Below are positions 31,666 through 41,705 of a stretch of 49,196 nucleotides of DNA, piece after piece (positions within the stretch are counted from its first letter, which is position 1; each line of letters begins with the position of its first letter). Location: contig SVNA01000014.1 in assembly GCA_015067145.1 (NCBI GenBank), forward strand, positions 1 to 49,196, in the 5' to 3' direction. Source of the DNA: Oscillospiraceae bacterium (lineage in GTDB: Bacteria; Bacillota; Clostridia; Oscillospirales; Ruminococcaceae). The translations under genes were made by a program, and so were the position numbers. Below the pieces are notes generated by a model. The model was not told where the DNA came from. It did no database searches and saw only the letters and a list, made by a program, of their open reading frames with translations.

Positions 31666-32835
31666 ATGAATTCCAAAATTTTATATGTTGTTGACTCTTT
31701 GCTGAATCAATACAACTCGGTACGTGATATTTTATATAACATTATCACACTGGATGACTTTTCCGACTTTGAACATATTATCGCCAAAGCAGGCGGGCAT
31801 TTATGCTTCCCTCTTGATGAAGATTATATTCAGGACTACAAAACATACAGTGCAAAACCGGCAACTATCCCACAGATACTTAAAAGCTCCAGATATAATC
31901 TTTTTACCAAAATCAGATATTGCTGCAAAGGCGTTCTTCTGAAACTGGCCCAGACTTTTCTTATGGGAAAACGCTATTATCTGTACGAAAGCTATAATTA
32001 TCTGAAAACTGTTATCAGAAAAGAAAACCCTGACGTGGTTATCTTTTTCAATTCCAAGCCAAACCACAACAAGCTGTATACTGAAGCCTGTATCAGAACC
32101 AATACCCCTTATATCACTCTTTTATACGATACATATATTGACAGACCAAGCCTCAATATAGAAGAGGTTAAACTCTATGAAGGTAATGTTATCGACCATT
32201 CAGAGGGATATTTTATTCCAAGCTTCTTCTTCAGCAGTTATCTGGAGCACTACAAACCGGAAAAGCTGATAAGCTATAATCTGCCACTGCTCATTGACAG
32301 ACAGGACGTGCTGAACGCTTATAAAAACTGTAAAAACAATTACGGTTTCACCTATTTCGGCCAGATGCAGTCTTTCAGAAACTCTGATAAGGTAAAAGAC
32401 ATTTTCAGAAGTCTGAATATCACAATGGATATCTTTACCACAGATAACCATAAAGATGACGATATCTTCCATTTTCACCCTGCCGTAACCAAAGACGAAC
32501 TTTACAATATCGTTGCAGGAAGCAGATATCTTGTTGCTCTGGACAACAGTATCCCTTTTAACTGGTATCTTCCTTCAAAAGCTTACCTGTATGTTTCCTT
32601 TACCAAACCTATTATCGCCTTTGGGGACAACGAAGAATCTGCATTAAAAAACTTTTTCAAGGATTATCCACATTTTTATTATCAGAATATAAACGAACCT
32701 CTGGATGGGCTTAGAGAGTTTCTGCAGAAAGAACACATCAACAGTTTTGACGATAATATTTATTCTGACTATCTGCAGTTCTCCCCTGCACAGGCTCTGG
32801 AGCCGCTTGTAAAGCTGATAAACAGAATCGTATAA
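31666..32835 (+). CDS. GT-B-like glycosyltransferase, function unknown
   Basis: This 389-residue soluble protein looks like a two-Rossmann GT-B enzyme. The first half contains NPDVVIFFNSKPN and ITLLYDTY. The second half (about 215-389) contains a GT4-type end (FTYFGQMQSFRNSDKVK, then VAGSRYLVALDN and SKAYLYVSFTKPIIAFGDNEE). I do not recognise a specific family, and donor and acceptor are unknown. CGGAGG precedes ATG 31666. It follows the MscS gene and ends at a terminator. Confidence 0.65.
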   Translation: MNSKILYVVDSLLNQYNSVRDILYNIITLDDFSDFEHIIAKAGGHLCFPLDEDYIQDYKTYSAKPATIPQILKSSRYNLFTKIRYCCKGVLLKLAQTFLMGKRYYLYESYNYLKTVIRKENPDVVIFFNSKPNHNKLYTEACIRTNTPYITLLYDTYIDRPSLNIEEVKLYEGNVIDHSEGYFIPSFFFSSYLEHYKPEKLISYNLPLLIDRQDVLNAYKNCKNNYGFTYFGQMQSFRNSDKVKDIFRSLNITMDIFTTDNHKDDDIFHFHPAVTKDELYNIVAGSRYLVALDNSIPFNWYLPSKAYLYVSFTKPIIAFGDNEESALKNFFKDYPHFYYQNINEPLDGLREFLQKEHINSFDDNIYSDYLQFSPAQALEPLVKLINRIV

Positions 32836-32877
32836 CCTGTTTTTATACACAGACTGCAATAATTCTTTGAAACAAAA

Positions 32878-32915
32878 ACAGAACCCTCGTTAAAATGAGG
32901 GTTCTGTTTTTATTT
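32878..32915. terminator. Bidirectional terminator
   Basis: ACAGAACCCTC-N8-GAGGGTTCTGT forms an 11-bp stem with flanking A and T runs between convergent genes. Confidence 0.93.
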
Positions 32916-32916
32916 A

Positions 32917-33771
32917 TTATCTTTCAAAGCCTACAATTCCAAATGCACCTTTGCCGCCGTGACAGGTGATAACACAGCCTGTTTTCATCCAGATAACCTC
33001 TTTGAAATCTTCTGCTTTTGCAGCAGCTTCGCTTATTGCCTTAAGCTCGTCAGAAAAACCTGGTGTCCATATAAGGTAGAGTTTTTCTCTGTCCAGTGAG
33101 TATTTTTCGCTGTGTTCTTTAATAAGCTGTGGAAGTACCCGTGTAAAGGAGCCACGGTATTTTTTCTTTGCCATCAGATATCCGTTGTCAATCTCAATGC
33201 ATGGATGAAGACCGATAAGGTTGCCGATAAGGGCTGCAACGTTGCTTACACGGCCGCCTGCACGCAGATAATCCAGATTTTCAGGAATAAATGCCATACG
33301 TGTTTTTACTGTAAGTTCTTCGGCAAGTTTTACCGCTTCTTCTACTGTTGCATCAGGGTTGTTCTGAAGGAATTCTGCAACTTCAATAACAAATGCTGCC
33401 TGACCAACAGAAACCTGTTTTGTGTCAAAGCATGTGATATAATTTCTGTTTTCGCTGGCTATTACACAGCTGTGGTATGAACAGGTTGTAACTGCAGAGT
33501 ATGCAAGATAGAGAATGTGTTTATCCGGGTGTTCTGCGTGGATTTTATCAAGAATAATCTCGAAATCTTCAGGTGTTGAACCGCTTGTTTTTGGCACTTT
33601 TCCTGTCTTTTCGTAATATTCGCAAACTTCTTCCGGTGGAAAAGTTCCGTCATCTTTTGTTACATCACCCAGCTGAACATGCATAGGTACAATATAAATG
33701 CCGTATTTTGCGGCAATTTCCGGTGTTATATCTGAACCTGTTTCAGCCAGCAGAACAATATTTTTATTCAT
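32917..33771 (-). CDS. DegV family fatty-acid-binding protein
   Basis: The 284-residue protein has the DegV fold with ETGSDITPEIAAKYGIYIVP at the start, the SGSTPEDF segment and RAGGRVSNVAALIGNLIGLHP near the middle. DegV/FakB-type proteins bind free fatty acids and hand them to a fatty acid kinase. The ribosome site is weak (AGAGGATTAAATCATT before ATG). A 27-base palindrome sits on its probable promoter. Confidence 0.9.
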   Translation of the reverse strand: MNKNIVLLAETGSDITPEIAAKYGIYIVPMHVQLGDVTKDDGTFPPEEVCEYYEKTGKVPKTSGSTPEDFEIILDKIHAEHPDKHILYLAYSAVTTCSYHSCVIASENRNYITCFDTKQVSVGQAAFVIEVAEFLQNNPDATVEEAVKLAEELTVKTRMAFIPENLDYLRAGGRVSNVAALIGNLIGLHPCIEIDNGYLMAKKKYRGSFTRVLPQLIKEHSEKYSLDREKLYLIWTPGFSDELKAISEAAAKAEDFKEVIWMKTGCVITCHGGKGAFGIVGFER

Positions 33772-33816
33772 AATGATTTAATCCTCTTTAATTGTGTAAA
33801 TGTTTTCACAAACTTT

Positions 33817-33843
33817 TATATATGGTTTTCAAAACCATATATA
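33817..33843. repeat. 27-base perfect palindrome in the degV promoter region (putative operator)
   Basis: Arms TATATATGGTTTT (33817-33829) and AAAACCATATATA (33831-33843) are perfect inverted copies around one central C. They lie immediately downstream of a plausible -35/-10 (TTGACA 33871-33866, TACCAT 33848-33843). Confidence 0.8.
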
Positions 33844-33902
33844 TGGTACATTATAAAATCTTATTTGTCAAACATAATTATTGTCTGATTATCATTTTCT
33901 AA

Positions 33903-33942
33903 TAAAAAAATCCCTGTACAGCATACTGATACCATACAGGGA
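33903..33942 (-). terminator. Intrinsic terminator of the GT2-GtrA gene
   Basis: TCCCTGTA...TACAGGGA (about 33910-33941), followed on the minus strand by a TTTTTTT run. Confidence 0.82.
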
Positions 33943-33956
33943 CGATATAAATATAA

Positions 33957-35009
33957 TTATTTTTTCTTTTTAAAAACCCATTCACGCTGAATGTTAAAAC
34001 TTATAAAAAACAGTATTGTATCAACAACAATCTTCACAAGGCTTTCATTGATGCCGATTATATCAAACAGCACCTTTACACATATAGAGGAAACTGTTGC
34101 CTGAACAACACATAGCGAAAAATATTTTACAGCAATAAATTTGTTCTTATCTGTATTTCTGAACACTGTGTGTTTGTTCATGTTGAAGTTATATACCGCA
34201 GATATAACCCTTGCCAGTGCTGTGGAAATATAGATGTAATACTGAGGAACCGCATTTCTGAGCAAAGTCACAAACAGTGTGAAGAAACCAATGTCTACAA
34301 GAGAGCTTGACAGTGATGAGAACAAAAATTTAAGGAAAATAGAGTAAATTTTTATGCTGTCTCTTATAGGATTGAAGTGGCTGGTTACATTGTCATCGAT
34401 ATAAACTGTATCTATTGTAACAATATTGAACGGCACGCTGTTTTCTTTTGCAGACAGAAGCATATTTGTCTCGAATTCAAAACGTTCGCCATCGACATTC
34501 ATGAGAATTTTCATAAATTCTCTGCTGATACCACGAAGGCCTGTCTGCGTATCGGGAATATCTATACCGCAAAGCAGTTTCATTGTTGTGCGGGTGATTT
34601 TGTTGCCAAACTCACTTTTTGCAGGAACATTGCTCTGGTCAAAATCACGGCTGCCAAGCACAAGGCTTTCAGGGCTTTCAATCAAAGCATCTGCACAGGC
34701 GATAATATCCTTTATTGTGTGCTGACCATCGCCGTCAACGGTAACAACCCCAACTGTATCAGGATATGTATTGAGTATATAGTTAAATCCATCCTTGAGT
34801 GCTCTGCCTTTGCCCAGATTTACAGCATGACGAAGCACGGTGCACCTTTCCTTCTTTTCAATTTCATCAAATATGAAACGATTGGAAAGCTTGCTGCCGT
34901 CATCCAGAACCACAATATCATATTCTGTCTGTTCAATAATACCATTCACCACACCCAGCAGTTTACCGTCCGGGTCAAGGGAAGGAATCAAAATCTGAAC
35001 TTTTTCCAT
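33957..35009 (-). CDS. GT2 glycosyltransferase fused to GtrA-like membrane domain
   Basis: The 350 residues comprise an N-terminal GT2 (1-225; VLDDGSKLS nucleotide binding, VTVDGDGQH with the DxD metal site, QTGLRGISREF) and a C-terminal four-helix GtrA-like domain (about 228-350). DPM1/GtrB-type enzymes load a sugar on polyprenyl phosphate and GtrA proteins are thought to flip it; the fusion joins both steps. Substrate unknown. GGTGA lies upstream of ATG 35009. It is a single gene with its own terminator. Confidence 0.9.
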   Translation of the reverse strand: MEKVQILIPSLDPDGKLLGVVNGIIEQTEYDIVVLDDGSKLSNRFIFDEIEKKERCTVLRHAVNLGKGRALKDGFNYILNTYPDTVGVVTVDGDGQHTIKDIIACADALIESPESLVLGSRDFDQSNVPAKSEFGNKITRTTMKLLCGIDIPDTQTGLRGISREFMKILMNVDGERFEFETNMLLSAKENSVPFNIVTIDTVYIDDNVTSHFNPIRDSIKIYSIFLKFLFSSLSSSLVDIGFFTLFVTLLRNAVPQYYIYISTALARVISAVYNFNMNKHTVFRNTDKNKFIAVKYFSLCVVQATVSSICVKVLFDIIGINESLVKIVVDTILFFISFNIQREWVFKKKK

Positions 35010-35083
35010 AGGTCAGTTCACCTTTTATATTCTATAAATTCAATAAATTATATCATATATATGTTTTTTTTACAATAATAAAA

Positions 35084-35113
35084 CAGAGCCTCCTGTTTGT
35101 TAAGGAAGCTCTG
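35084..35113 (-). terminator. Intrinsic terminator after groEL
   Basis: AGAGCTTCCT...AGGAGGCTCT is followed by TTTTATTATT on the minus strand, 22 bases after the groEL stop. Confidence 0.82.
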
Positions 35114-35134
35114 CTTGTTATTTATGGCTGTGGA

Positions 35135-36775
<1,641 letters not shown>

Positions 36776-36781
36776 TTAAAA

Positions 36782-37066
36782 TTATTCAACAATAGCAAGA
36801 ATGTCCTGCTGGGACACAATTGTATATTCTTTTTTATCCATTTCAACCTGTGTGCCTGCGAATTTGCCAAGGAGAACCTTGTCGCCTACCTTTACAAGCA
36901 TTGGCTGTTTTTCACCGTCAACAACTGCACCGTCACCTACTGCGATAACTTCGTAAAAGTCAGGTGCTTCCTGTGCTGCTGCAGCAAGGATGATACCGCT
37001 TTTTGTTGTTTCTTTCTTTTCAGGTTTTTTCAAAACAACCTTATCAAATAATGGTTTAATAGTCAT
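36782..37066 (-). CDS. groS: Co-chaperonin GroES
   Basis: The 94-residue lid of GroEL includes the mobile loop KKETTKSGIILAAA and the PLFDKVVLKK start. GGAGATAGATT lies before ATG 37066. It follows a transporter gene by only 37 bases, and I saw no CIRCE operator or strong promoter in that gap. Confidence 0.98.
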   Translation of the reverse strand: MTIKPLFDKVVLKKPEKKETTKSGIILAAAAQEAPDFYEVIAVGDGAVVDGEKQPMLVKVGDKVLLGKFAGTQVEMDKKEYTIVSQQDILAIVE

Positions 37067-37103
37067 TTTAATCTATCTCCTTAAAAAAATATATAAAAAC
37101 TAA

Positions 37104-37607
37104 TTAAAGACGTTTGAGAGCAGGAATTACCACCTTTAATGTGGCACCTGTTACAAGACCCATAACCACAGCGGAAACTGTGAGCACAGGCAGATAAGCC
37201 AGCGGTGCTGTGTTTGCAAAGATTATGGATATACCTGCAAGCTGACCCAGATTGTGGAAAAGGGCACCAAACACCGAAAGTGTGTAGTAGTTAACCTTAT
37301 CTTTGAGAAGTTTGAGCAGTATAAACATAATTGTTATGGAAAACAGACCGCCCATTGTACTGAGCACGCCTGCTGTGAAACCGCGGGTTAGAAAAGAGAA
37401 AAAGCCTTTGAGCAGGGATACCTGGAATGCACTGCCGTAACCCAGATAAACCATACAGTACATTACCACAACGTTGCCCAGACCAAGTTTAACCCCCGGC
37501 GGCAAGGCAAACATAGGCATAACCATGCTTTCGGCGAAGGACAAAACAATAGCAAGGGCGAAAAGCATTGCCACTGTTGTCAGCTTTTTTGTTTTGTTCA
37601 TAGCCAT
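37104..37607 (-). CDS. Gx transporter family membrane protein (Hpre_diP_synt_I type)
   Basis: The 167-residue membrane protein has five or six helices and the segment PPGVKLGLGNVVVMYCMVYLGYG typical of the family once annotated as heptaprenyl diphosphate synthase component I and now as an ECF-like Gx transporter. In many Clostridia it is found with FMN-binding lipoprotein genes; an FMN-binding lipoprotein is divergent from it here. GAGGAAA precedes ATG 37607. It is first in a row with groES and groEL. Confidence 0.85.
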   Translation of the reverse strand: MAMNKTKKLTTVAMLFALAIVLSFAESMVMPMFALPPGVKLGLGNVVVMYCMVYLGYGSAFQVSLLKGFFSFLTRGFTAGVLSTMGGLFSITIMFILLKLLKDKVNYYTLSVFGALFHNLGQLAGISIIFANTAPLAYLPVLTVSAVVMGLVTGATLKVVIPALKRL

Positions 37608-37979
37608 ATATATTTCCTCGTTCTGAATATTAGTATACTCTGATTTGTGTTTATTTTATCAAATATATGTGTGTACTGTGTAAAATAGACACACTTAGAC
37701 ATTATTATATTTTATGATGAGATGCTGAGTATGTCAATAGATGTTTTGTATTAATAATTTATACAGGATATAACTTTATTTAATAAATATATTACATATT
37801 AATATGTTAACATTTTGTAAACAAATCCGACATTGTTTGACATTAATTTATTCTTTATTTATAATGATAGCGTATCGACCTATGTAAAAATGCATTGTTC
37901 GGTAATTTGTATTGGAGAAAATTAATGCCGCAGTATATAATACATTTTGCGGTAATGTTATGTTTAAAGGATAGTATTT
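37608..37979. other. 372-base AT-rich divergent intergenic region
   Basis: No gene is apparent. It contains a TATACT -10 candidate for the Gx transporter row (37632-37637, minus strand), a perfect sigma-A promoter for the plus-strand gene (37837-37865) and a small leader hairpin (CCGCA...TGCGG, about 37927-37955). I saw no CIRCE element. Confidence 0.65.
37837..37865 (+). promoter_or_regulatory. Sigma-A promoter of the FMN-binding lipoprotein gene
   Basis: TTGACA (37837-37842), a 17-base spacer and TATAAT (37860-37865) are a perfect consensus, followed by a leader of about 105 bases. Confidence 0.85.
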
Positions 37980-38441
37980 ATGAAAAAAATTATAAAACTG
38001 CTGGCGGTTGTTATCTGCGTGTTTGCATTTACAGCCTGTTCAGAAGAAACTTTCACAAATCTGCAGGATGGTGTATACCGTGCAGAATATAAGGACTTTG
38101 ACGTTTACGGCTGGAAAGATTACATTGAAATCACAGTTGAAGACGGCGAAATCAGCGAACTTGTTTTTGATGCTGTAAATATGGAAGATGACAGCCTCAA
38201 GAGTGAAGACGAAAACTATAAATCACAGATGGAACCAATCGTTGGTACATATCCTGCAAAATACAACGCAGACCTTATCAACCAGTTCCTCGAAAGCGGC
38301 AAGATAAGTTCAGTTGACGTTGTGGCTGGTGCAACACAGTCCACAGGCAGCTTTAAAACTTTGCTTACAGGCATTGTGCCAAACATAAAAGCCGGCAATA
38401 CAGAGGTTGTGCTGGTAGATAACTTTGTTGCCGAAAAGTAA
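37980..38441 (+). CDS. FMN-binding domain lipoprotein
   Basis: The 153-residue precursor has a lipobox ending at Cys20 (AFTACS) and an FMN-binding-domain-like body (DGVYRAEYKDFDVYGWKDYI, ITVEDGEISELVF, ending VAGATQSTGSFK). In this family the Thr of the GATxS motif can carry FMN through a phosphoester bond; the flavinylating enzyme ApbE is not in the window. It is probably an extracytoplasmic redox protein anchored by Lgt chemistry. Confidence 0.85.
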   Translation: MKKIIKLLAVVICVFAFTACSEETFTNLQDGVYRAEYKDFDVYGWKDYIEITVEDGEISELVFDAVNMEDDSLKSEDENYKSQMEPIVGTYPAKYNADLINQFLESGKISSVDVVAGATQSTGSFKTLLTGIVPNIKAGNTEVVLVDNFVAEK

Positions 38442-38540
38442 AAATTGAGTGAATTTTTGTCAATTTAATTGACTACGGACAATATTGTGGTATCATAATA
38501 TCGTTAAAAGTAAACTTTAATAAAAACAGGAGTTTTTAAA

Positions 38541-39044
38541 ATGAAAAAAATTATTGCAGTAATTATGGCTTGTGTTCTTTCCATGTCCCTTCTCACAGCT
38601 TGCGGCGGCAAGGACGCAACACCATCCTATGATGTAAATGAAGTTCTCACAACAATCACAGATGCAGTGCCACTTGCTATGCCTGGCGAAGTTACAGAAG
38701 AATATCTCACAATCATGATGGGTCTTGACATGGCTGATGTTGCAAACTATGCAGGTCAGATGGCTATGGTTAATGTTTCTTCTGACTGTGTTATCGTAAT
38801 TGAAGCAGCTGAAGGCAAAATTGATACAGTTAAAGCAGCTTTGGAAAACACAAAGCAGAGCATCGTTAACAGCTTTGAACTTTACCTCCCTGACCAGTTT
38901 GAAAAAGCTCAGGCAGGCAGAATTGTTGTAAAAGGCAACTACGCAGTTCTTGCAATCGCAGGCGACAACACAACTATCACAGATAAAGGTGTTGAAGAAG
39001 CATACAAAGCAGTAGATGCTGCTATCGAAGAAGCATTTAAATAA
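38541..39044 (+). CDS. DUF4358-like lipoprotein
   Basis: The 167-residue precursor has a signal peptide with a lipobox cysteine at 21 (LLTACGGK). The body (SYDVNEVLTTITDAVPLAMPG, VSSDCVIVIEAAEGKIDTVKAALE) looks like DUF4358. Function unknown. It stands before the MBOAT and DHHW genes, which is an arrangement I recall from Clostridia, suggesting a part in surface acylation. AGGAG lies 11 bases before ATG 38541; TTGACT at 38470 may be the -35 of its promoter. Confidence 0.78.
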   Translation: MKKIIAVIMACVLSMSLLTACGGKDATPSYDVNEVLTTITDAVPLAMPGEVTEEYLTIMMGLDMADVANYAGQMAMVNVSSDCVIVIEAAEGKIDTVKAALENTKQSIVNSFELYLPDQFEKAQAGRIVVKGNYAVLAIAGDNTTITDKGVEEAYKAVDAAIEEAFK

Positions 39045-39063
39045 TATTTTGTTTTTACACAGC

Positions 39064-39100
39064 AAAAGTCGGAGTTTACAAGCGACTCCGACTTTTTTGT
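39064..39100 (+). terminator. Intrinsic terminator after the DUF4358-like gene
   Basis: AGTCGGAGT-N9-ACTCCGACT forms a 9-bp stem followed by TTTTTTGT. It separates this gene from the MBOAT gene and may be partly read through. Confidence 0.88.
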
Positions 39101-39124
39101 ACGTTAAGTACGGAGGACTAAAAT

Positions 39125-40504
39125 TTGATTTTCAGTAATATATTCTTTCTGTTCAGGTTTTTGCCTATAGTTTTACTTATATATTACATCGTACCCTACA
39201 AATACAAAAACGGCATTATAACCATTGCTAGCCTTATCTTCTATTCCTGGGGTGAGGTAAAATACTTTCCTATTATGATTGCAAGTACTGTTGTGGACTT
39301 TTTTGCTTCCCGCACTATCGAAAGAAATCGCGGCAACCGCAGAATTGAAAAGACCTGTCTTGCAGTTTCAATGTGCTTTAATCTCGGTATGCTGCTGTTC
39401 TTTAAATACACAGACTTCTTTATCAGCAACATAAATAACTTCACAGGCACAAATATTCCTCTGCTGCATATTACTCTGCCCCTTGGTATAAGTTTCTACA
39501 CATTCCAGACAATGAGCTACACCATTGATGTTTACAGAGGCAAGGTAGCCGCTGAAAAGAACATTATCAACTTCTCTGCATTTGTTACAATGTTCCCTCA
39601 GCTTATTGCAGGCCCTATCGTTAAATATACTGATATCAACAAAAAGCTGAACACACACGAAGGCAGAATTACCCTTGACGGCATCAACGAAGGTATCAAG
39701 TGGTTTATCCTTGGTCTTGGTAAAAAGGTGCTCATTGCAAACAATGTTGGTGCATTGTGGACAGATATTGAAACAATGGGCTTTGCCGTTGGCACACCAC
39801 TGGCATGGCTTGGCTTAATCGCATACACTCTGCAGATTTATTTTGACTTCTCCGGTTATTCCCTTATGGCAATCGGTCTTGGCAAGATGCTTGGCTTTGA
39901 CTTCCCTATGAACTTCAATCTGCCTTACATCTCCAAAAGTATTACAGAGTTCTGGCGTAGATGGCATATCACTCTCAGCAGCTGGTTCAAGGAATATGTA
40001 TATATCCCTCTTGGCGGTAACCGCAAAGGCATAAAAAGACAGATTCTCAATATGCTTGTTGTATGGTTTTTAACCGGTTTCTGGCATGGTGCTGACTGGA
40101 ACTTTATGCTGTGGGGGCTGTACTATTTTGCACTGCTGACTGTTGAAAAGGTATTTTTGCTTAAAAAGCTGGAAAAACACCCGCTTATCGCAAGAATCTA
40201 CACAATTATCGGTTTTGTAATCGGCTGGGCTATCTTCTATATTACAGACCTTAAAGTTCTGGGCGGATTTATCGCAACCCTGTTCAGCTTTACACCTGAT
40301 GCAAGATTCAGCTACTACTTTGGCAGCTATATTGTGTCCATTATTATCGGTATTCTCTGCTCCACAAGTCTTACAACCAGATTCTACAACAAATTCAAGG
40401 ACAATAACTATGTGATGCTTCCGCTTCTTACAGTCATCTTTGTCCTTTCCGTTGCATATCTTGTAGACTCCACCTACAATCCATTTATTTATTTCAGATT
40501 TTAG
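39125..40504 (+). CDS. MBOAT-family O-acyltransferase (AlgI/DltB-like)
   Basis: The 459-residue polytopic protein has the conserved acyltransferase signatures EFWRRWHITLSSWFKEYVYIPLGGN (His281) and FLTGFWHGADWNF (His321, the usual catalytic His). AlgI/DltB relatives move acyl groups from the cytoplasm to extracellular polymers. Start: TTG 39125 with GGAGG 8 bases before; there is no ATG nearby. The DHHW partner follows after 12 bases. Donor and acceptor are not shown by the sequence. Confidence 0.92.
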   Translation: MIFSNIFFLFRFLPIVLLIYYIVPYKYKNGIITIASLIFYSWGEVKYFPIMIASTVVDFFASRTIERNRGNRRIEKTCLAVSMCFNLGMLLFFKYTDFFISNINNFTGTNIPLLHITLPLGISFYTFQTMSYTIDVYRGKVAAEKNIINFSAFVTMFPQLIAGPIVKYTDINKKLNTHEGRITLDGINEGIKWFILGLGKKVLIANNVGALWTDIETMGFAVGTPLAWLGLIAYTLQIYFDFSGYSLMAIGLGKMLGFDFPMNFNLPYISKSITEFWRRWHITLSSWFKEYVYIPLGGNRKGIKRQILNMLVVWFLTGFWHGADWNFMLWGLYYFALLTVEKVFLLKKLEKHPLIARIYTIIGFVIGWAIFYITDLKVLGGFIATLFSFTPDARFSYYFGSYIVSIIIGILCSTSLTTRFYNKFKDNNYVMLPLLTVIFVLSVAYLVDSTYNPFIYFRF

Positions 40505-40516
40505 GAGGAATTACAG

Positions 40517-41632
40517 ATGAAAAAGTTTTTTAACAATATAAAAAAATATCCTCTCATCATATTCTTTGGTGTTGTTTTGTATGTGGTAAGCGTGGCTGAC
40601 TGGTTCTCCCCTCAGTACGAATTTTCTGACCTTGAAAACAGATCACTTGCCGAATTTCCGAAATTCAGCCTTAAAACACTGATAAACAATGAATACACCC
40701 CTAAAATAGAGGATTTCACAGAAGACCATTTTATCAAGAGAAACAGCTGGATTTCCCTTAAAAGCATCAGCGAAACGGTGCTTGGCAAAGGCGAAAACAA
40801 CGGTATTGTTTACGGAAAAGACGGATATCAGTTCACAAAAGTTCTTGGAGCTGACTATACACAGAGAATGAAAAATATCTCTGCTGTGGCTGCTTTTATC
40901 CAGAACAATCCTGATGTGAATATAAAATTTCTTATGGCACCTACTGCCCCGTCTGTTATGACAGATAAAGTTAAGCCCGGCAGTCCTGTAAACAATGCAG
41001 AGGATGTAATCACACAGCTTAATGAACTCATTGGCAGTGAAAATATAGTTGATGTGAGAGAAACGATCAAAGCACACAGTGATGAATATATCTACTACCG
41101 CACCGACCATCACTGGACAACCCTTGGTGCATATTATGCCTATGCCGACTATATGACGGCCATCGGCAGAACACCGCAGTCGCTCAGCAGCTTTGAATTT
41201 GAATATGTAGAAGATTTTCTCGGCACACATTATTCCAAATCCAAAAACTTCAATGTTGAAGCTGACATAATGAGCTATATAAAAAATGACAGCCAGATTG
41301 ATGTGCTTGGCGATGTAAACAGCATCTATGACTATGACAAACTGGAAACACGCGATAAATATGCTATGTTCCTCCGTGGCAACAACAGTTTTTCCAGCGT
41401 AAAAGGCACAGGTGAAGGCAAAATTCTTGTTATCAAGGACAGTTATGCAAACTGCTTTATTCCATTCCTTACAGGAGATTTTGAACAGATTGATATTATC
41501 GACCTGCGTTTCTTTAAACAGAGCACAAACCAGCTTGTAAGAGACAACGGCTATGAACAGGTGCTGTTCCTTTATAACAGCGAAACAATCGACACCGATA
41601 TCTATGTTCCTGTTGTGAATATGTTCAATTAA
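40517..41632 (+). CDS. DHHW/AlgJ-like O-acyltransferase partner protein
   Basis: The 371-residue protein has one N-terminal anchor (about 11-29) and an extracytoplasmic SGNH-like domain with the AlgJ/X-type motif TDHHWTTLG (Asp197, His199) and a candidate nucleophile Ser309 in IKDSYANCF. These proteins accept the acyl group delivered by the MBOAT partner and pass it to a polysaccharide. AGGAGG precedes ATG 40517. It forms an operon with the MBOAT gene and ends at a terminator. Confidence 0.88.
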   Translation: MKKFFNNIKKYPLIIFFGVVLYVVSVADWFSPQYEFSDLENRSLAEFPKFSLKTLINNEYTPKIEDFTEDHFIKRNSWISLKSISETVLGKGENNGIVYGKDGYQFTKVLGADYTQRMKNISAVAAFIQNNPDVNIKFLMAPTAPSVMTDKVKPGSPVNNAEDVITQLNELIGSENIVDVRETIKAHSDEYIYYRTDHHWTTLGAYYAYADYMTAIGRTPQSLSSFEFEYVEDFLGTHYSKSKNFNVEADIMSYIKNDSQIDVLGDVNSIYDYDKLETRDKYAMFLRGNNSFSSVKGTGEGKILVIKDSYANCFIPFLTGDFEQIDIIDLRFFKQSTNQLVRDNGYEQVLFLYNSETIDTDIYVPVVNMFN

Positions 41633-41640
41633 ATAAAAAA

Positions 41641-41688
41641 TTACACCGATTGAAACGGATATTCCGCATCAATCGGTGTTTTTTGTTA
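41641..41688 (+). terminator. Intrinsic terminator after the DHHW gene
   Basis: ACACCGATTGA-N15-TCAATCGGTGT (about 41642-41678) is followed by TTTTTTG. It may serve the convergent thioesterase gene as well. Confidence 0.88.
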
Positions 41689-41705
41689 TAAAAGATTATT
41701 GTATT

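Noticed and set aside
37608-37979. CIRCE operator for groESL
   Set aside because: No TTAGCACTC/GAGTGCTAA inverted repeat was found by eye here or in the gap 37067-37103.
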